Source: JAIEOG01 sp964519985 (GTDB lineage Bacteria > Bdellovibrionota > FAC87 > UBA2466). From it: a stretch of 64,000 nucleotides of DNA. This document shows positions 25,938-34,682 of this stretch, one piece after another. Every line of letters starts with the position of its first letter. Position 1 is the stretch's first letter. The position numbers and the translations under genes are program-made. Location: contig CAZFMF010000018.1 of NCBI GenBank assembly GCA_964519985.1, forward strand, positions 7,940-71,939. The letters are read 5' to 3'. The notes under the pieces were generated by a model. That model was given only the letters and a program-made list of their open reading frames with translations, was not told the DNA's origin and did no database searches.

Positions 25938-27518
25938 ATGATCTATCTGGCGATACAAACTTTCGCGTGGTTGGCGGTGACGGCCGCCATCTTTTTTGGA
26001 CTCGGGTATGCGTTTCACCGCCGCTTCGCGCGTGCGCGGGTAGTGGTCAGCGATCAGCCGCCTACGGATCCCCCGCCGCACCGCTCGACCGATGAATTCG
26101 ATAAAGTCGTTCGCGATTTGCGCACACGCCTTTTGGAAAAAGAACGCGATCTCGCCGAGCTCCTCGAATCCGTTCCGCAATCGGAGCGGCCCCAGCCGAA
26201 TCCGGAAGATGCGGCCCGGATGGCGCGCTTAGAGTCGGAACTCGCCGAAATCCACTCGGCTTACGACAAGCAAGTGGCGCGTAACCGGGAGATGGAAGCC
26301 CGATGCTTAGAGCTCGCGCAGGAGTTGAAGTCTCGTGCGGAAATGCCAATCGCTCCGGTTTCGACTTCCGAGCCCGACCACCGGGAAATGGAGGAAATGC
26401 ATTCCCGCCTTGAAGGTTTAATGGCCGAGGTGGCGCTGAAAACCGCGCAAGCGGAGGCGATTCAAATCGAACTCGATCGCATGCGTTCCGAAACAGTCGC
26501 TCGTTCCGAATTTGAAACCGTGCGTGCCGAACTCGCGCAACGCGAGGCCGAGCTCTCCGCCAAGAGCAATCTCTTGGTTCAGCGGGAGGCGGATTTGGAA
26601 ATGATGCGCCAAGCGGCGGAGGAGGCCGCGGGCCCTTCGACCGTGATCGCCAGCCTCGGCGACTCCGAACTCAATGAATTGCGAGAAGAGCTCGAACGTA
26701 AAGTCGGTGAAATTTCGGATTACCAAGCCCGCGTGGAGACTTTAGAAGGTCAACTCTACGAACGCGAGTATCTCCTGCAGGTGGCGCGTTCCCAACAAGA
26801 GCGCGAACGCGACGACCTAGCCCGGGCCGCCGATGCGATTTGGGAGGATGGCGAGACCGTACTGGAAGAGACTCCCCTAGAAATCGAAATGCCTCCCGTT
26901 TCGGTTTCGGCCACCGGCACGCCGGAATGGGCGAAGCGAATGGAGGCGGAGTTTCGCCAAAAGATTAGCCTACTCGAAGCCACGATTGAAAATCTGCGCA
27001 ACGAGAACGAGATGGCATTGCTGACCGCTCTGGAAATGAACCGGGCACTAGATCACTCTACGCCGGCCGAATCCCCGACCGCCCCCCGGTGGGAACCGCC
27101 GCCAGAATTTCTCGAGCTGCGGGAACGCGAGGCGGCGGTGGATGCATTATGGAAAGCCGAGAAGGACGCGGAGAAAGAAAAGCTGCGCCGTTCGGTGGAA
27201 AACCTCAAGCACTCGCTCGACGCCAAGGAAAGAGCCATCGAGGACCTGGGTCATCAGCTGGAGAATCTCTCCGGCAAGCTCGATCCGAAACTCGTCGGTG
27301 ATGACAACCTTGAGCTAATCAAAGGCATTGGACCTTTTACCCGCAAGCTCCTGGAAAAGGAATTTGGGATTACCTCGTTTGCGCAATTAGCCAAACTCAC
27401 GTCGGCGGAACAGGCGAAGGTTTCGGAACGGCTCTTCTTCAAGAATCAGATTGAGCGCGACGACTGGCGCGCGCAGGCGCGCGAGCTGCACCTTAAGAAA
27501 TACGGCGAAACGCCCTAA
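25938..27518 (+). CDS. Membrane-anchored coiled-coil protein with C-terminal helix-hairpin-helix domain
   Basis: A 526-aa protein: an N-terminal transmembrane helix (about residues 5-25), about 420 residues of Glu/Arg-rich coiled coil, and a C-terminal helix-hairpin-helix unit (LELIKGIGPFTRKLLEKEFG, then FAQLAKLTSAEQAKVSE and IERDDWRAQARELH). This HhH form is found at the end of several bacterial membrane and ribosomal-fusion proteins and may bind nucleic acid or protein. The gene starts 2 bp after the BON-OmpA gene and its stop directly abuts the convergent aguB stop. It could link envelope to cytoplasmic DNA; this is speculation. Confidence 0.75.
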   Translation: MIYLAIQTFAWLAVTAAIFFGLGYAFHRRFARARVVVSDQPPTDPPPHRSTDEFDKVVRDLRTRLLEKERDLAELLESVPQSERPQPNPEDAARMARLESELAEIHSAYDKQVARNREMEARCLELAQELKSRAEMPIAPVSTSEPDHREMEEMHSRLEGLMAEVALKTAQAEAIQIELDRMRSETVARSEFETVRAELAQREAELSAKSNLLVQREADLEMMRQAAEEAAGPSTVIASLGDSELNELREELERKVGEISDYQARVETLEGQLYEREYLLQVARSQQERERDDLARAADAIWEDGETVLEETPLEIEMPPVSVSATGTPEWAKRMEAEFRQKISLLEATIENLRNENEMALLTALEMNRALDHSTPAESPTAPRWEPPPEFLELREREAAVDALWKAEKDAEKEKLRRSVENLKHSLDAKERAIEDLGHQLENLSGKLDPKLVGDDNLELIKGIGPFTRKLLEKEFGITSFAQLAKLTSAEQAKVSERLFFKNQIERDDWRAQARELHLKKYGETP

Positions 27519-28376
27519 TCACTTCGCCGTGAGTGGCCCGTAGAGATCGGGACGCCGGTCGCGAAAAAAGCCCCACGCCGCACGCGTGGCGCGAATGTCT
27601 TCCAAGTCGAAGGTCGCAGTAATGATACCTTCTTTTTCCGCCGGGAGTTCCGCTCGGAAGGTTCCCCCCTCATCGCAGATAAAGCTATGCCCGTAAAAGG
27701 TTTGGGAACCTTCCCGGCCGATGCGATTCGCGGCCACGACCGGAATCACGTTCGACACCGCGTGGCCGACCATGGCGCGCTGCCATCGATCTTTAGTCGC
27801 TAGGGGATCCGGATTAGCGGGTTCCGATCCGATCGCCGTCGGATAGAGCAAAACATTGGCACCTTGCAAAACCATCGCGCGCGCGCATTCCGGAAACCAT
27901 TGATCCCAGCAAATCCCAACGCCAATCGTGCCGAAAGCGGTCGGCCAAACGCGAAATCCCGTGTTACCCGGATTGAAGTAGTATTTTTCCTCATAACCCG
28001 GGCCATCCGGAATATGGCTCTTCCGGTACAAACCCATTACTTCCCCAGTTACGTTCAACATGGCGACGCTATTGTAATAAGCTTGTCCATCGCGTTCGAA
28101 GAATGAAATCGGCAGTGCGACCTGGAGTGACCGCGCCAGCTTCGCGAAATGGTCGATAATCGGATTTTCATTGGCGGGCATCGCCCGCGCAAAAAATTCT
28201 TGCTTCTCCTCTTTGCAAAAATAATGGCCGTGAAAGAGCTCGGAGGGAAGAATCACCTGTGCGCCATCTTTGGCCGCTTTCTCGACCCAATGAGAAATTT
28301 TTTCCGTGTTTTCTTTTGGGCTGTCGGTCAGCGCGCACTGGATCGCGGCCACCGTAACCTTCGACGGCTTTTTCAT
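27519..28376 (-). CDS. aguB: N-carbamoylputrescine amidase
   Basis: Nitrilase-superfamily enzyme (285 aa) that hydrolyses N-carbamoylputrescine to putrescine, CO2 and ammonia, the last step of putrescine synthesis from agmatine. The Glu-Lys-Cys triad is visible: Glu46 (LPSELFHGHYF), Lys119 (YRKSHIPDG) and Cys156 (GVGICWDQWFPE). The C-terminal WGFFRDRRPDLYGPL is typical of AguB. AAAGGA lies 6 bp before ATG 28376, and that ATG overlaps the aguA stop by 4 nt, so the pathway pair is coupled. Confidence 0.93.
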   Translation of the reverse strand: MKKPSKVTVAAIQCALTDSPKENTEKISHWVEKAAKDGAQVILPSELFHGHYFCKEEKQEFFARAMPANENPIIDHFAKLARSLQVALPISFFERDGQAYYNSVAMLNVTGEVMGLYRKSHIPDGPGYEEKYYFNPGNTGFRVWPTAFGTIGVGICWDQWFPECARAMVLQGANVLLYPTAIGSEPANPDPLATKDRWQRAMVGHAVSNVIPVVAANRIGREGSQTFYGHSFICDEGGTFRAELPAEKEGIITATFDLEDIRATRAAWGFFRDRRPDLYGPLTAK

Positions 28377-29410
28377 CCGATTTCCTTTTCTAGAGGTTGT
28401 TGCTGGGTGACGCAATGAAAGGCGCCACCGCCGCTCAGAATGGCTTTCGCCGAGCAGCCGAAAACCTTTCGACCGGGGAAAAGCTTCGCGATCGCTTCCA
28501 CCGCCGCTGGGCCCGAAGGCGTGCCGTAGGTCGGCACGACAACGGAATGGTTCGCAACGTAGAAGTTCACGTGGCTGGCGGCGAGCACTTCCCCGGCCTG
28601 ATTCTGCACGCATCCCGGCGAGGGAACGCGGTGAACTTTGAGCGTGCGGCCTTGGGCATCGGTCATGCCCGCCAACGCTTCGGCGATGGAATCAAGAACG
28701 GTGGCATTAGGATCGTCCGATCCGGACGGTGACATGCAGACGACCTCGCCGGGCGCGGTGAAGCGGGCAATCGTATCGATATGTCCATCGGTATGATCAT
28801 TAATCAGACCTTCTTTCAGCCAAAGCGTCTTGCGGATGCCAAAGATGTTGTTCAACCGATCTTCGAGTTGCTGGCGATCGAAGTCGGGGTTTCGGTTGGG
28901 ATTGAGTAGGCACTGCTCGCTGGTCAGGCAAGTCCCTTCGCCATCGACTTCGATGGAACCACCTTCGAGAATCCAGTTTTCCAAAATAGAAGGACCGCCG
29001 AACGCCTCCGCGACCCGGGCGGCGACATCGGAATCGTGGGGAAGGTCATATTTATCGCCCCACCCATTGAAATGGAAGCAGGCCGCCACCAGAGGGCCTT
29101 GAAGCTGGCGCACGAAAATCGGGGCGGTGTCGCGCAACCAGATATCGCCGAAATCGATGTCATAAAACTCCGCTTCAATCCCGGCCAGTCGCTCCTGGGC
29201 TTCCTTTCGGCGCTTCGTGGTGGGCACCAAGACATTGAGTTTTTCCGGGCGTCCACCCGGAGGAGAGTAAGCAATGGCGCGACAAAGTCCGACAAACTCG
29301 TCCTGCACCGTGCGCAGATCTTCACCCCAAAGATCGGCGGCGCTGGGCCAAGCGACCCAGCAAGCCGCGTGCGATTCCCATTCGGCCGGCATGCGGTATT
29401 TCATGGCCAT
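28373..29410 (-). CDS. aguA: Agmatine deiminase
   Basis: Peptidyl-arginine-deiminase-family enzyme (345 aa) that converts agmatine to N-carbamoylputrescine and ammonia. Visible are YRMPAEWESHAACWVAWP at the start, GDIWLRDTAPIF, the NGWGDKYDLPHD segment, LEGGSIEVDGEG, NDHTDGHIDTIARF and the catalytic Cys333 in GGGAFHCVTQQQP. Length matches the family. It is the first gene of the aguA-aguB pair, implying arginine-decarboxylase-based putrescine synthesis with the decarboxylase elsewhere. Alternative start ATG 29404. Confidence 0.95.
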   Translation of the reverse strand: MAMKYRMPAEWESHAACWVAWPSAADLWGEDLRTVQDEFVGLCRAIAYSPPGGRPEKLNVLVPTTKRRKEAQERLAGIEAEFYDIDFGDIWLRDTAPIFVRQLQGPLVAACFHFNGWGDKYDLPHDSDVAARVAEAFGGPSILENWILEGGSIEVDGEGTCLTSEQCLLNPNRNPDFDRQQLEDRLNNIFGIRKTLWLKEGLINDHTDGHIDTIARFTAPGEVVCMSPSGSDDPNATVLDSIAEALAGMTDAQGRTLKVHRVPSPGCVQNQAGEVLAASHVNFYVANHSVVVPTYGTPSGPAAVEAIAKLFPGRKVFGCSAKAILSGGGAFHCVTQQQPLEKEIG

Positions 29411-29445
29411 TGCCTACCATGAATGCGGACAGGGTGCACCTCCGT

Positions 29446-30165
29446 ATGGTATGGAAACGCGCGATGAATCTCCGTTCCGCCGTCGCCAAAATCAATGGGA
29501 AAGGAATTTTGCTCGTCTATCCAATCCAGAATCGCCCGGAGCCCGCTTCTTTATGGTCGGAGTTCTTTCCCCGGTCGAAGATGCGCTGGGAGTGGGACGA
29601 CGGAGCCGATGATCGGGTGGCCCGGATGTGGCGCTTGCGGGAAGCGGTCTCCCGCTCTGGGCAGGCCGTTTACGCGAAATGGTACCAGGGGCGGGCCACT
29701 TTTTTTTCGCGCGCCATCTTTCCTTATTTGCTTTCCGCCCTGCGCGGTTACGAAGGGCAACTCTCGCCGGGCGCGCGCTCGATTCTGCGGGTACTCGAGG
29801 AAGATTCGCCGCTATCCACAAAGGAGCTGAAACGGCGAGGCAATCTTACCGGCAAGGCCGCGGAGAAAACTTACGAGCGATCGCTCAAAGAGCTCTGGTC
29901 GAAACTCTTTATTGTGGGATACGGCGAAATCGACGATGGGGCATTTCCTTCGTTGGCGATGGGCGCCACCAGCTTGCTCTTCGACGACCTTTGGCATGAG
30001 GCCCAATCCCTGGATCCGCAGGCGGCCGAGGCGGAGCTGCGCCGGCGCTTGGGGGCCGACTCCCACTTTTACAAGCAGTTTCTGAAAAATCGCGGCGTCT
30101 CCGGCACGGGCGGGGTGCAAACCCTAAAGGGCACCTTGCGTTACGAAGATCTCGTTAAAAAGTGA
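29446..30165 (+). CDS. AlkZ-related winged-helix protein
   Basis: A protein of about 239 aa that I recognise as an AlkZ-related family member: it carries INGKGILLVYPIQNRPEP near the start, then SKMRWEWDDGADDRVARMWRLRE, and a winged-helix-like LSTKELKRRGNLTG. AlkZ/YcaQ proteins are DNA glycosylases that unhook interstrand crosslinks, but this family is shorter and its activity is not established. Start is uncertain (TTG 29410, ATG 29419, ATG 29446 or ATG 29464); no strong ribosome site separates them. The 3' end overlaps the convergent GT22 gene by 11 bp. Confidence 0.65.
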   Translation: MVWKRAMNLRSAVAKINGKGILLVYPIQNRPEPASLWSEFFPRSKMRWEWDDGADDRVARMWRLREAVSRSGQAVYAKWYQGRATFFSRAIFPYLLSALRGYEGQLSPGARSILRVLEEDSPLSTKELKRRGNLTGKAAEKTYERSLKELWSKLFIVGYGEIDDGAFPSLAMGATSLLFDDLWHEAQSLDPQAAEAELRRRLGADSHFYKQFLKNRGVSGTGGVQTLKGTLRYEDLVKK

Positions 30166-31561
30166 TCGGCGGATCTGGACAGCCGATCGGTAGATAGGCG
30201 CGCAACGGTCCGCGTCGCGCATTGTGGCGATTCAACTTCACCAATAGCGATTCCACGAAGGCCGGCTCAAAACGGGCCACTTCCCGAAAGCGCGTTTCCC
30301 ATTTTCCGTCGAGTACTAAATCCCAGCGGACGATTGCAACGCGTTGGCAATCTTGGTGCGCGTAATCGGCCGGTTCGGCATCCGCCCAGGCAATCGGCCG
30401 AAGTAAGAAGGCCTGGGGTCGCAAGACGAGGGCCCGATCCATGGAGTCTACCCGTACGATCGTCGCATGTTCGGCGAGCCAGCGGGATAGGCCGATCAGA
30501 TTGCGCTGGGGAACGTTGGCGCAGGCGAGAACGAGCAGTGCGCTATTGGTTCCCAAGAACCAGTAACGGCGCCAACGTTGACCATTTTTCCACAAATAGC
30601 TTGCCGCCGGAACTAAGAGAAAGAGGAGCAAGGGCAGCACCGGAACCAGGAAGCGCTCTTCCTTATGTGGCGAAAGGGAGTGGGATAAAAGAAAGACGAC
30701 AAAATACAGCAGGGGGGCCAGGAGGGGCCGATAGGCTTTTTTCCATTTGAAACCCGGATAGTGCGCAAAGAAGGTCGGCGGCAGCGTCAGTGCGACGGAG
30801 AGGAGCAGAAAAACGTAGAACGGCATCTTGCCGAAGATTTCGCCCGCGCGCAGACAGTAGATACAATAGGCGATGAGCTGCCCATGAAAACGGCCCTGGA
30901 CGAAATAGTCCAAAAGACCAGTCAGGAAAAATAGCCCGCTGGCCGCTAGCGCCAGCAGCACGGCGTCGGACCACCGGCGCCGGTAAGCGACGAGAAAAAA
31001 CAGCGCAGCCCCGCAAATTCCCGATTGAAAACGGAGCATGGAGGCCAGCGCAAGTAACGCCGTAGCTCCCAGGAGCGAAGATCGGGACCCGTGGTTCGCG
31101 TACCCCGCCGCCACGACCGCACTCCAAGTTAAGAAGGGCATCGCCAGCGTTTCGATCATGGGTCGGGTGGAAAACAGCGGCATGGCGAAATGAAAACAAA
31201 TAAGAAAGTAGGCGAAAGTCAGCGCCATCGCATCCGGCGCGTCGGAAAAAAGGCGCCGCGTCGCAGCGATATTCAACCCGAAACAAAGCAGCCCGACCAG
31301 GATGAGCGCGAATTGAAGCTGCGAAAACGGATGGGTGAGTCCCATCGCGAGGGCGATTCGCGTGAAAGAGGACAGAATGGCCCGCGGTAAAACTGGATGG
31401 ATGCCGCTTTGCAGCACGGTGGAAAAAGGGCGCGCGTTTTGGGCGGGAATCATCTCCGAGAAACCGTTCTCGTAATCGTCGATAGCGATGATTCCCGGAT
31501 TGAAAAAACCGGTGAACAAAACCAAACCGAGCCCGACTATAAGCATCCCGCGATTTAGCAT
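30155..31561 (-). CDS. GT22-like mannosyltransferase, integral membrane
   Basis: A 468-aa GT-C protein with about 10 hydrophobic segments. The first loop has AIDDYENGFSEMI with paired Asp, the acidic site expected for polyprenyl-phosphate-dependent transfer. In the second half the SHSLSPHKEERFLVPVLP segment is the H-K-E-E-R-F motif of the GT22 (ALG9/PIG-B-like) family. Such bacterial members probably add mannose or a related sugar to an envelope glycan. Start 31561 avoids overlap with the divergent lipoprotein gene (70 bp gap). Confidence 0.8.
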   Translation of the reverse strand: MLNRGMLIVGLGLVLFTGFFNPGIIAIDDYENGFSEMIPAQNARPFSTVLQSGIHPVLPRAILSSFTRIALAMGLTHPFSQLQFALILVGLLCFGLNIAATRRLFSDAPDAMALTFAYFLICFHFAMPLFSTRPMIETLAMPFLTWSAVVAAGYANHGSRSSLLGATALLALASMLRFQSGICGAALFFLVAYRRRWSDAVLLALAASGLFFLTGLLDYFVQGRFHGQLIAYCIYCLRAGEIFGKMPFYVFLLLSVALTLPPTFFAHYPGFKWKKAYRPLLAPLLYFVVFLLSHSLSPHKEERFLVPVLPLLLFLLVPAASYLWKNGQRWRRYWFLGTNSALLVLACANVPQRNLIGLSRWLAEHATIVRVDSMDRALVLRPQAFLLRPIAWADAEPADYAHQDCQRVAIVRWDLVLDGKWETRFREVARFEPAFVESLLVKLNRHNARRGPLRAYLPIGCPDPPITF

Positions 31562-31631
31562 CCGGAAAGACTCTACGGCGAATCTTATCCTGGACGCCAG
31601 TCCGGATATTCGCGATAATGGGGGCAATCCC

Positions 31632-33293
31632 ATGAAAAAAGCTCAACGCACTCGTTTGGTGGTGGGTTCCCTCCTCGGTGGATTCGCTTGTCTTCTGCTT
31701 TGGGTTAGCGGCTGCGGCCGGGCGATTCCGCTGGACACCGGAGGAATCCTTGGTGATGCCGTCGTTGGTGATGGAGGAACCCGAACCGATGGTTCGGACT
31801 TAGGCGCCATCTACCCGGTGACTACGGTGGTGCAAGTGACCGCCGGCCCGACGATTACCGGCTTTACTCCCCCCGGCGATTTGCCCTTTCCCGATCCGGC
31901 GATTGGCTTCAACGATTTCACGCTGAACCGTCAGGTGCCGTTCAGTTTCAATTTCTCGTTTCCGCCGAATAACTATCAGTTGTATGCCGCGCATTTGGTG
32001 ATCGATACGAATCGCGATGCTTCGGATACCGAGGGTATCTTCGTCGATGGCGTGTTGACGGGACGTCCGCCGAGCGTGAACGCTTCGTGCCCCAAGACCA
32101 CGAACCATCACTATCTCGGGAATAGCTTCGCCAATCCCGTGAACAACTATTACATGCAATTTTCCCTCGAGCATTACCTGCAGAACGTGCGCAATACGTT
32201 CGACTTGGACATCTCCGAGCTGTTGAAGCCCACCACCAAGACGATTTACAACGTCTTGAGCGACGGCTTCCTACCGGTAGTGACGGCGGACGATTCGCCG
32301 GTCTACCAAGCCTTCTTGGTTCTGGATGGGTATACGATTTCTAAGACCGCGCTGACTTGCAGCACCCTCGGACCGTATACGTACGAAAACGTTTACGTGC
32401 ATAATGATGGCAACTCCATCAGCACGCCCGCCTTCACCGGCACGGTCGAATCGCCGATTACGTCGGTAAGCAGCGGCGTTTCCGGTTTCAAATCCATTGA
32501 GTTCTATTTCGACCCCAAACTTCCGCGCGTTCCGATTGGCGATATCACGCTCGCGAGCGGGTCGGTCTCCTTGCAGGTCACCCGCAATGGTTTGGGCGCG
32601 GGGATCGTCGTCAACGGCGTGGGCGTTTCGGATGCGACGTTCGATCGCACGCAAGCCAGTGCGGTCGTCGAGTCGTGGGACGACAGCACCACGGCGGTCA
32701 ACTACTGGAACAGCTTGCTCGCCACCATCCCCATCGATCTGACGCCGACCACGATCACTTTGAATCTGCGATCGATGTTCGGTGAGACCAAATTGAAGAC
32801 GCTTCTGGCGCAGGGGAAGTTGAACATCGCCTTGGCGGGCGGGTTTCGGCGAGTCACCGCGAGTGCGGCGACGAGCACCCGCACTTACGGTACGGCGGTG
32901 ACCGGCCCGAACTTGACGTTGAACGGAACTTACGTGAACAAGCCGTGCACGATTCCCAGCGACGCTTCGTCTCCGCTCACCGGTGGCGGCGTGACGCCTA
33001 CCTTGCCCGGTGATACGACGAGTCCGCAGATCATCTCGGCCCAGGCGACCGAAATCACGAATACGACCGCGAGCGTGGTTTGGTTGACCGACGAAGGGGC
33101 GGACACGCAGCTGGCTTACGGAGTGGCGAACACGGACACGTTAACGACGCTCGACTCGACCCAAACCACGTTCCACAAGGTGAGTCTGACGGGGTTGCTC
33201 CCTTATAAATATTATTATTACAAAATTAGGACGAAGGACGGGAACGGCAACCTGACCGAATCGGGCGTGAAAGTATTCCGAACCCTAAGGTGA
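31632..33293 (+). CDS. Lipoprotein with C-terminal fibronectin-III-like domain
   Basis: A 553-aa predicted lipoprotein: basic start, hydrophobic core, and lipobox VSGC near residue 32, followed by a Gly/Asp-rich linker. Residues about 75-440 look beta-rich with many Thr, Asn and Ser and no family that I recognise. The final 95 residues form an FN3-like domain (ATEITNTTASVVWLTDEGAD through YKIRTKDGNGN), like those of purple acid phosphatase and many surface proteins. It is the first of a tight run ending in an exosortase. The stop lies beside the start of the next gene, which suggests coupling. Confidence 0.75.
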   Translation: MKKAQRTRLVVGSLLGGFACLLLWVSGCGRAIPLDTGGILGDAVVGDGGTRTDGSDLGAIYPVTTVVQVTAGPTITGFTPPGDLPFPDPAIGFNDFTLNRQVPFSFNFSFPPNNYQLYAAHLVIDTNRDASDTEGIFVDGVLTGRPPSVNASCPKTTNHHYLGNSFANPVNNYYMQFSLEHYLQNVRNTFDLDISELLKPTTKTIYNVLSDGFLPVVTADDSPVYQAFLVLDGYTISKTALTCSTLGPYTYENVYVHNDGNSISTPAFTGTVESPITSVSSGVSGFKSIEFYFDPKLPRVPIGDITLASGSVSLQVTRNGLGAGIVVNGVGVSDATFDRTQASAVVESWDDSTTAVNYWNSLLATIPIDLTPTTITLNLRSMFGETKLKTLLAQGKLNIALAGGFRRVTASAATSTRTYGTAVTGPNLTLNGTYVNKPCTIPSDASSPLTGGGVTPTLPGDTTSPQIISAQATEITNTTASVVWLTDEGADTQLAYGVANTDTLTTLDSTQTTFHKVSLTGLLPYKYYYYKIRTKDGNGNLTESGVKVFRTLR

Positions 33294-33301
33294 AAAACTC
33301 T

Positions 33302-33841
33302 ATGCGAAACGCAAAACTCTGGCTCTTGGGCTTGATGGCGATGGGTGCCGCGCCGGCATTCGGCGGAATGATGGGAATGAATGTTTCGGCCACCACGCTG
33401 GCGCTGACAAGCTCCACGCAGCAAGGTGGACAAGGCCCAAAGGGTTCGACCGTCCTCCTGCAGGGGGACATGGTTTACAACTGGTCCTGGTACGGGATCG
33501 GGATGTTCTACCTTTTCGATATCCAGGGCAGTAGCCAAAAGGACCATATGTTCGGTCCGAAGCTGGAACTCCACTACGATGTGTTCTACATCGAAGGCGG
33601 ATGGGCGCCACTAACGCGTCGTGACTTCACGGACCGCAGCATTGCTACCCAAAAGGGGAATGGCTGGTTCGTGGGGGTGGGAATTCGTTTCGGACTGGAA
33701 GGGGATGCCGGCGGTTGGTTCTTCCAGGCCTCGTACAAACTTCGGTTCCAAAACATCAAGACGCAAGACGGCGTGGAATTGACCGAACCCATTTCGATTA
33801 AAGACGGTTACCCACTGGTGGGTATCGGGATGAACTTCTAG
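33302..33841 (+). CDS. Predicted outer-membrane beta-barrel protein
   Basis: A 179-aa exported protein: signal peptide about 1-19 (LWLLGLMAMGAAPAFG), then alternating polar/aromatic strands rich in Gly, Tyr, Trp and Phe, ending in GIGMNF with a C-terminal Phe as expected for a BAM substrate. It would make a small barrel of about eight strands. ATG 33302 has AAGG about 12 bp upstream; a GTG at 33290 that overlaps the preceding stop (GTGA) is the alternative. It lies between two lipoprotein genes in the exosortase run. Confidence 0.7.
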   Translation: MRNAKLWLLGLMAMGAAPAFGGMMGMNVSATTLALTSSTQQGGQGPKGSTVLLQGDMVYNWSWYGIGMFYLFDIQGSSQKDHMFGPKLELHYDVFYIEGGWAPLTRRDFTDRSIATQKGNGWFVGVGIRFGLEGDAGGWFFQASYKLRFQNIKTQDGVELTEPISIKDGYPLVGIGMNF

Positions 33842-33852
33842 AGGACAAGCGA

Positions 33853-34674
33853 ATGCGGATGCGAACCTTCCTAGCTTGTTTTGTCGCGGGACTAGCAGCA
33901 ACCACCTGCGGGCGGTCGGCTTCGACCTTGCTGCGACAAGGGCAGTCACCCGTTTTCGACTTTCCCGTCTACATTAGCGAAGGCGCTCCGGGTCGGGTTT
34001 GGAAATACGAACGCGATCGTTCTCGTACGCTCGTACTGAGCGGCTTAAGTGACCCGCGCGGCATCGCGAGCGATCGCGCCAACAATCTTTACATCGTCGA
34101 GCAAGGGGCAAGTCGCCTCATTAAATACAATACGGTTTCCGGTGTGACGACGACCGTTGCCGACGCACTAGCGACCCCCACGGTCGTGGCGGTGAATAGT
34201 TTTGGGGAGCCTTTCGTGACGCAAGACGGTGCGTTGAACGTCATCCGCGCGCAAGACAAGCTCGCGATTAAGACGTTCACCTCGCGTCCCTCCGCGCTCG
34301 CATTCGGTGTGGAAGACGTGATGATCGTGGGGCTGTACGATTCCGATCAAGCCGTTTGGGTGTCATCCGGTGAGACGGCGTCCGTAAGCCAACCGGTGGG
34401 AATTAGCACCGATGCCACCGGCCGGGTTTACGTAGCCGAAGGAGCAACGGCCAATGCCCGGGTCGTTCGCTACCAACAACGCGGCCCGAGCGGTGAAGCG
34501 GTGGTCGCCGATTCACTGAGCGGCATCGCGGGTCTCGCCGTGGATCCCGTCGGCAATATTTACGCCGTGGAACAGGGCGCGAACCGGGTGATTTTGATTA
34601 GCTTCGATGGAACCCTCTACACGTGGGTCTCCGATACCCTGGATCCTCAGTACCTAGCGTTCACTCAGTACTGA
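33853..34674 (+). CDS. Predicted lipoprotein with beta-propeller (NHL/SMP-30-like) repeats
   Basis: A 273-aa exported protein. The first 19 residues are a signal peptide with a Cys at about residue 19 (AATTCG), a possible but weak lipobox. The rest has propeller blades, for example GLSDPRGIASDRANNLYIVEQG, AVNSFGEPFVTQDG, VGISTDATGRVYVAEG and GLAVDPVGNIYAVEQGANRV, as in NHL and gluconolactonase-like proteins. It might bind a carbohydrate or protein at the outer membrane. It sits 11 bp after the beta-barrel gene and 8 bp before the exosortase gene. Confidence 0.75.
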   Translation: MRMRTFLACFVAGLAATTCGRSASTLLRQGQSPVFDFPVYISEGAPGRVWKYERDRSRTLVLSGLSDPRGIASDRANNLYIVEQGASRLIKYNTVSGVTTTVADALATPTVVAVNSFGEPFVTQDGALNVIRAQDKLAIKTFTSRPSALAFGVEDVMIVGLYDSDQAVWVSSGETASVSQPVGISTDATGRVYVAEGATANARVVRYQQRGPSGEAVVADSLSGIAGLAVDPVGNIYAVEQGANRVILISFDGTLYTWVSDTLDPQYLAFTQY

Positions 34675-34682
34675 GTTCCGAC

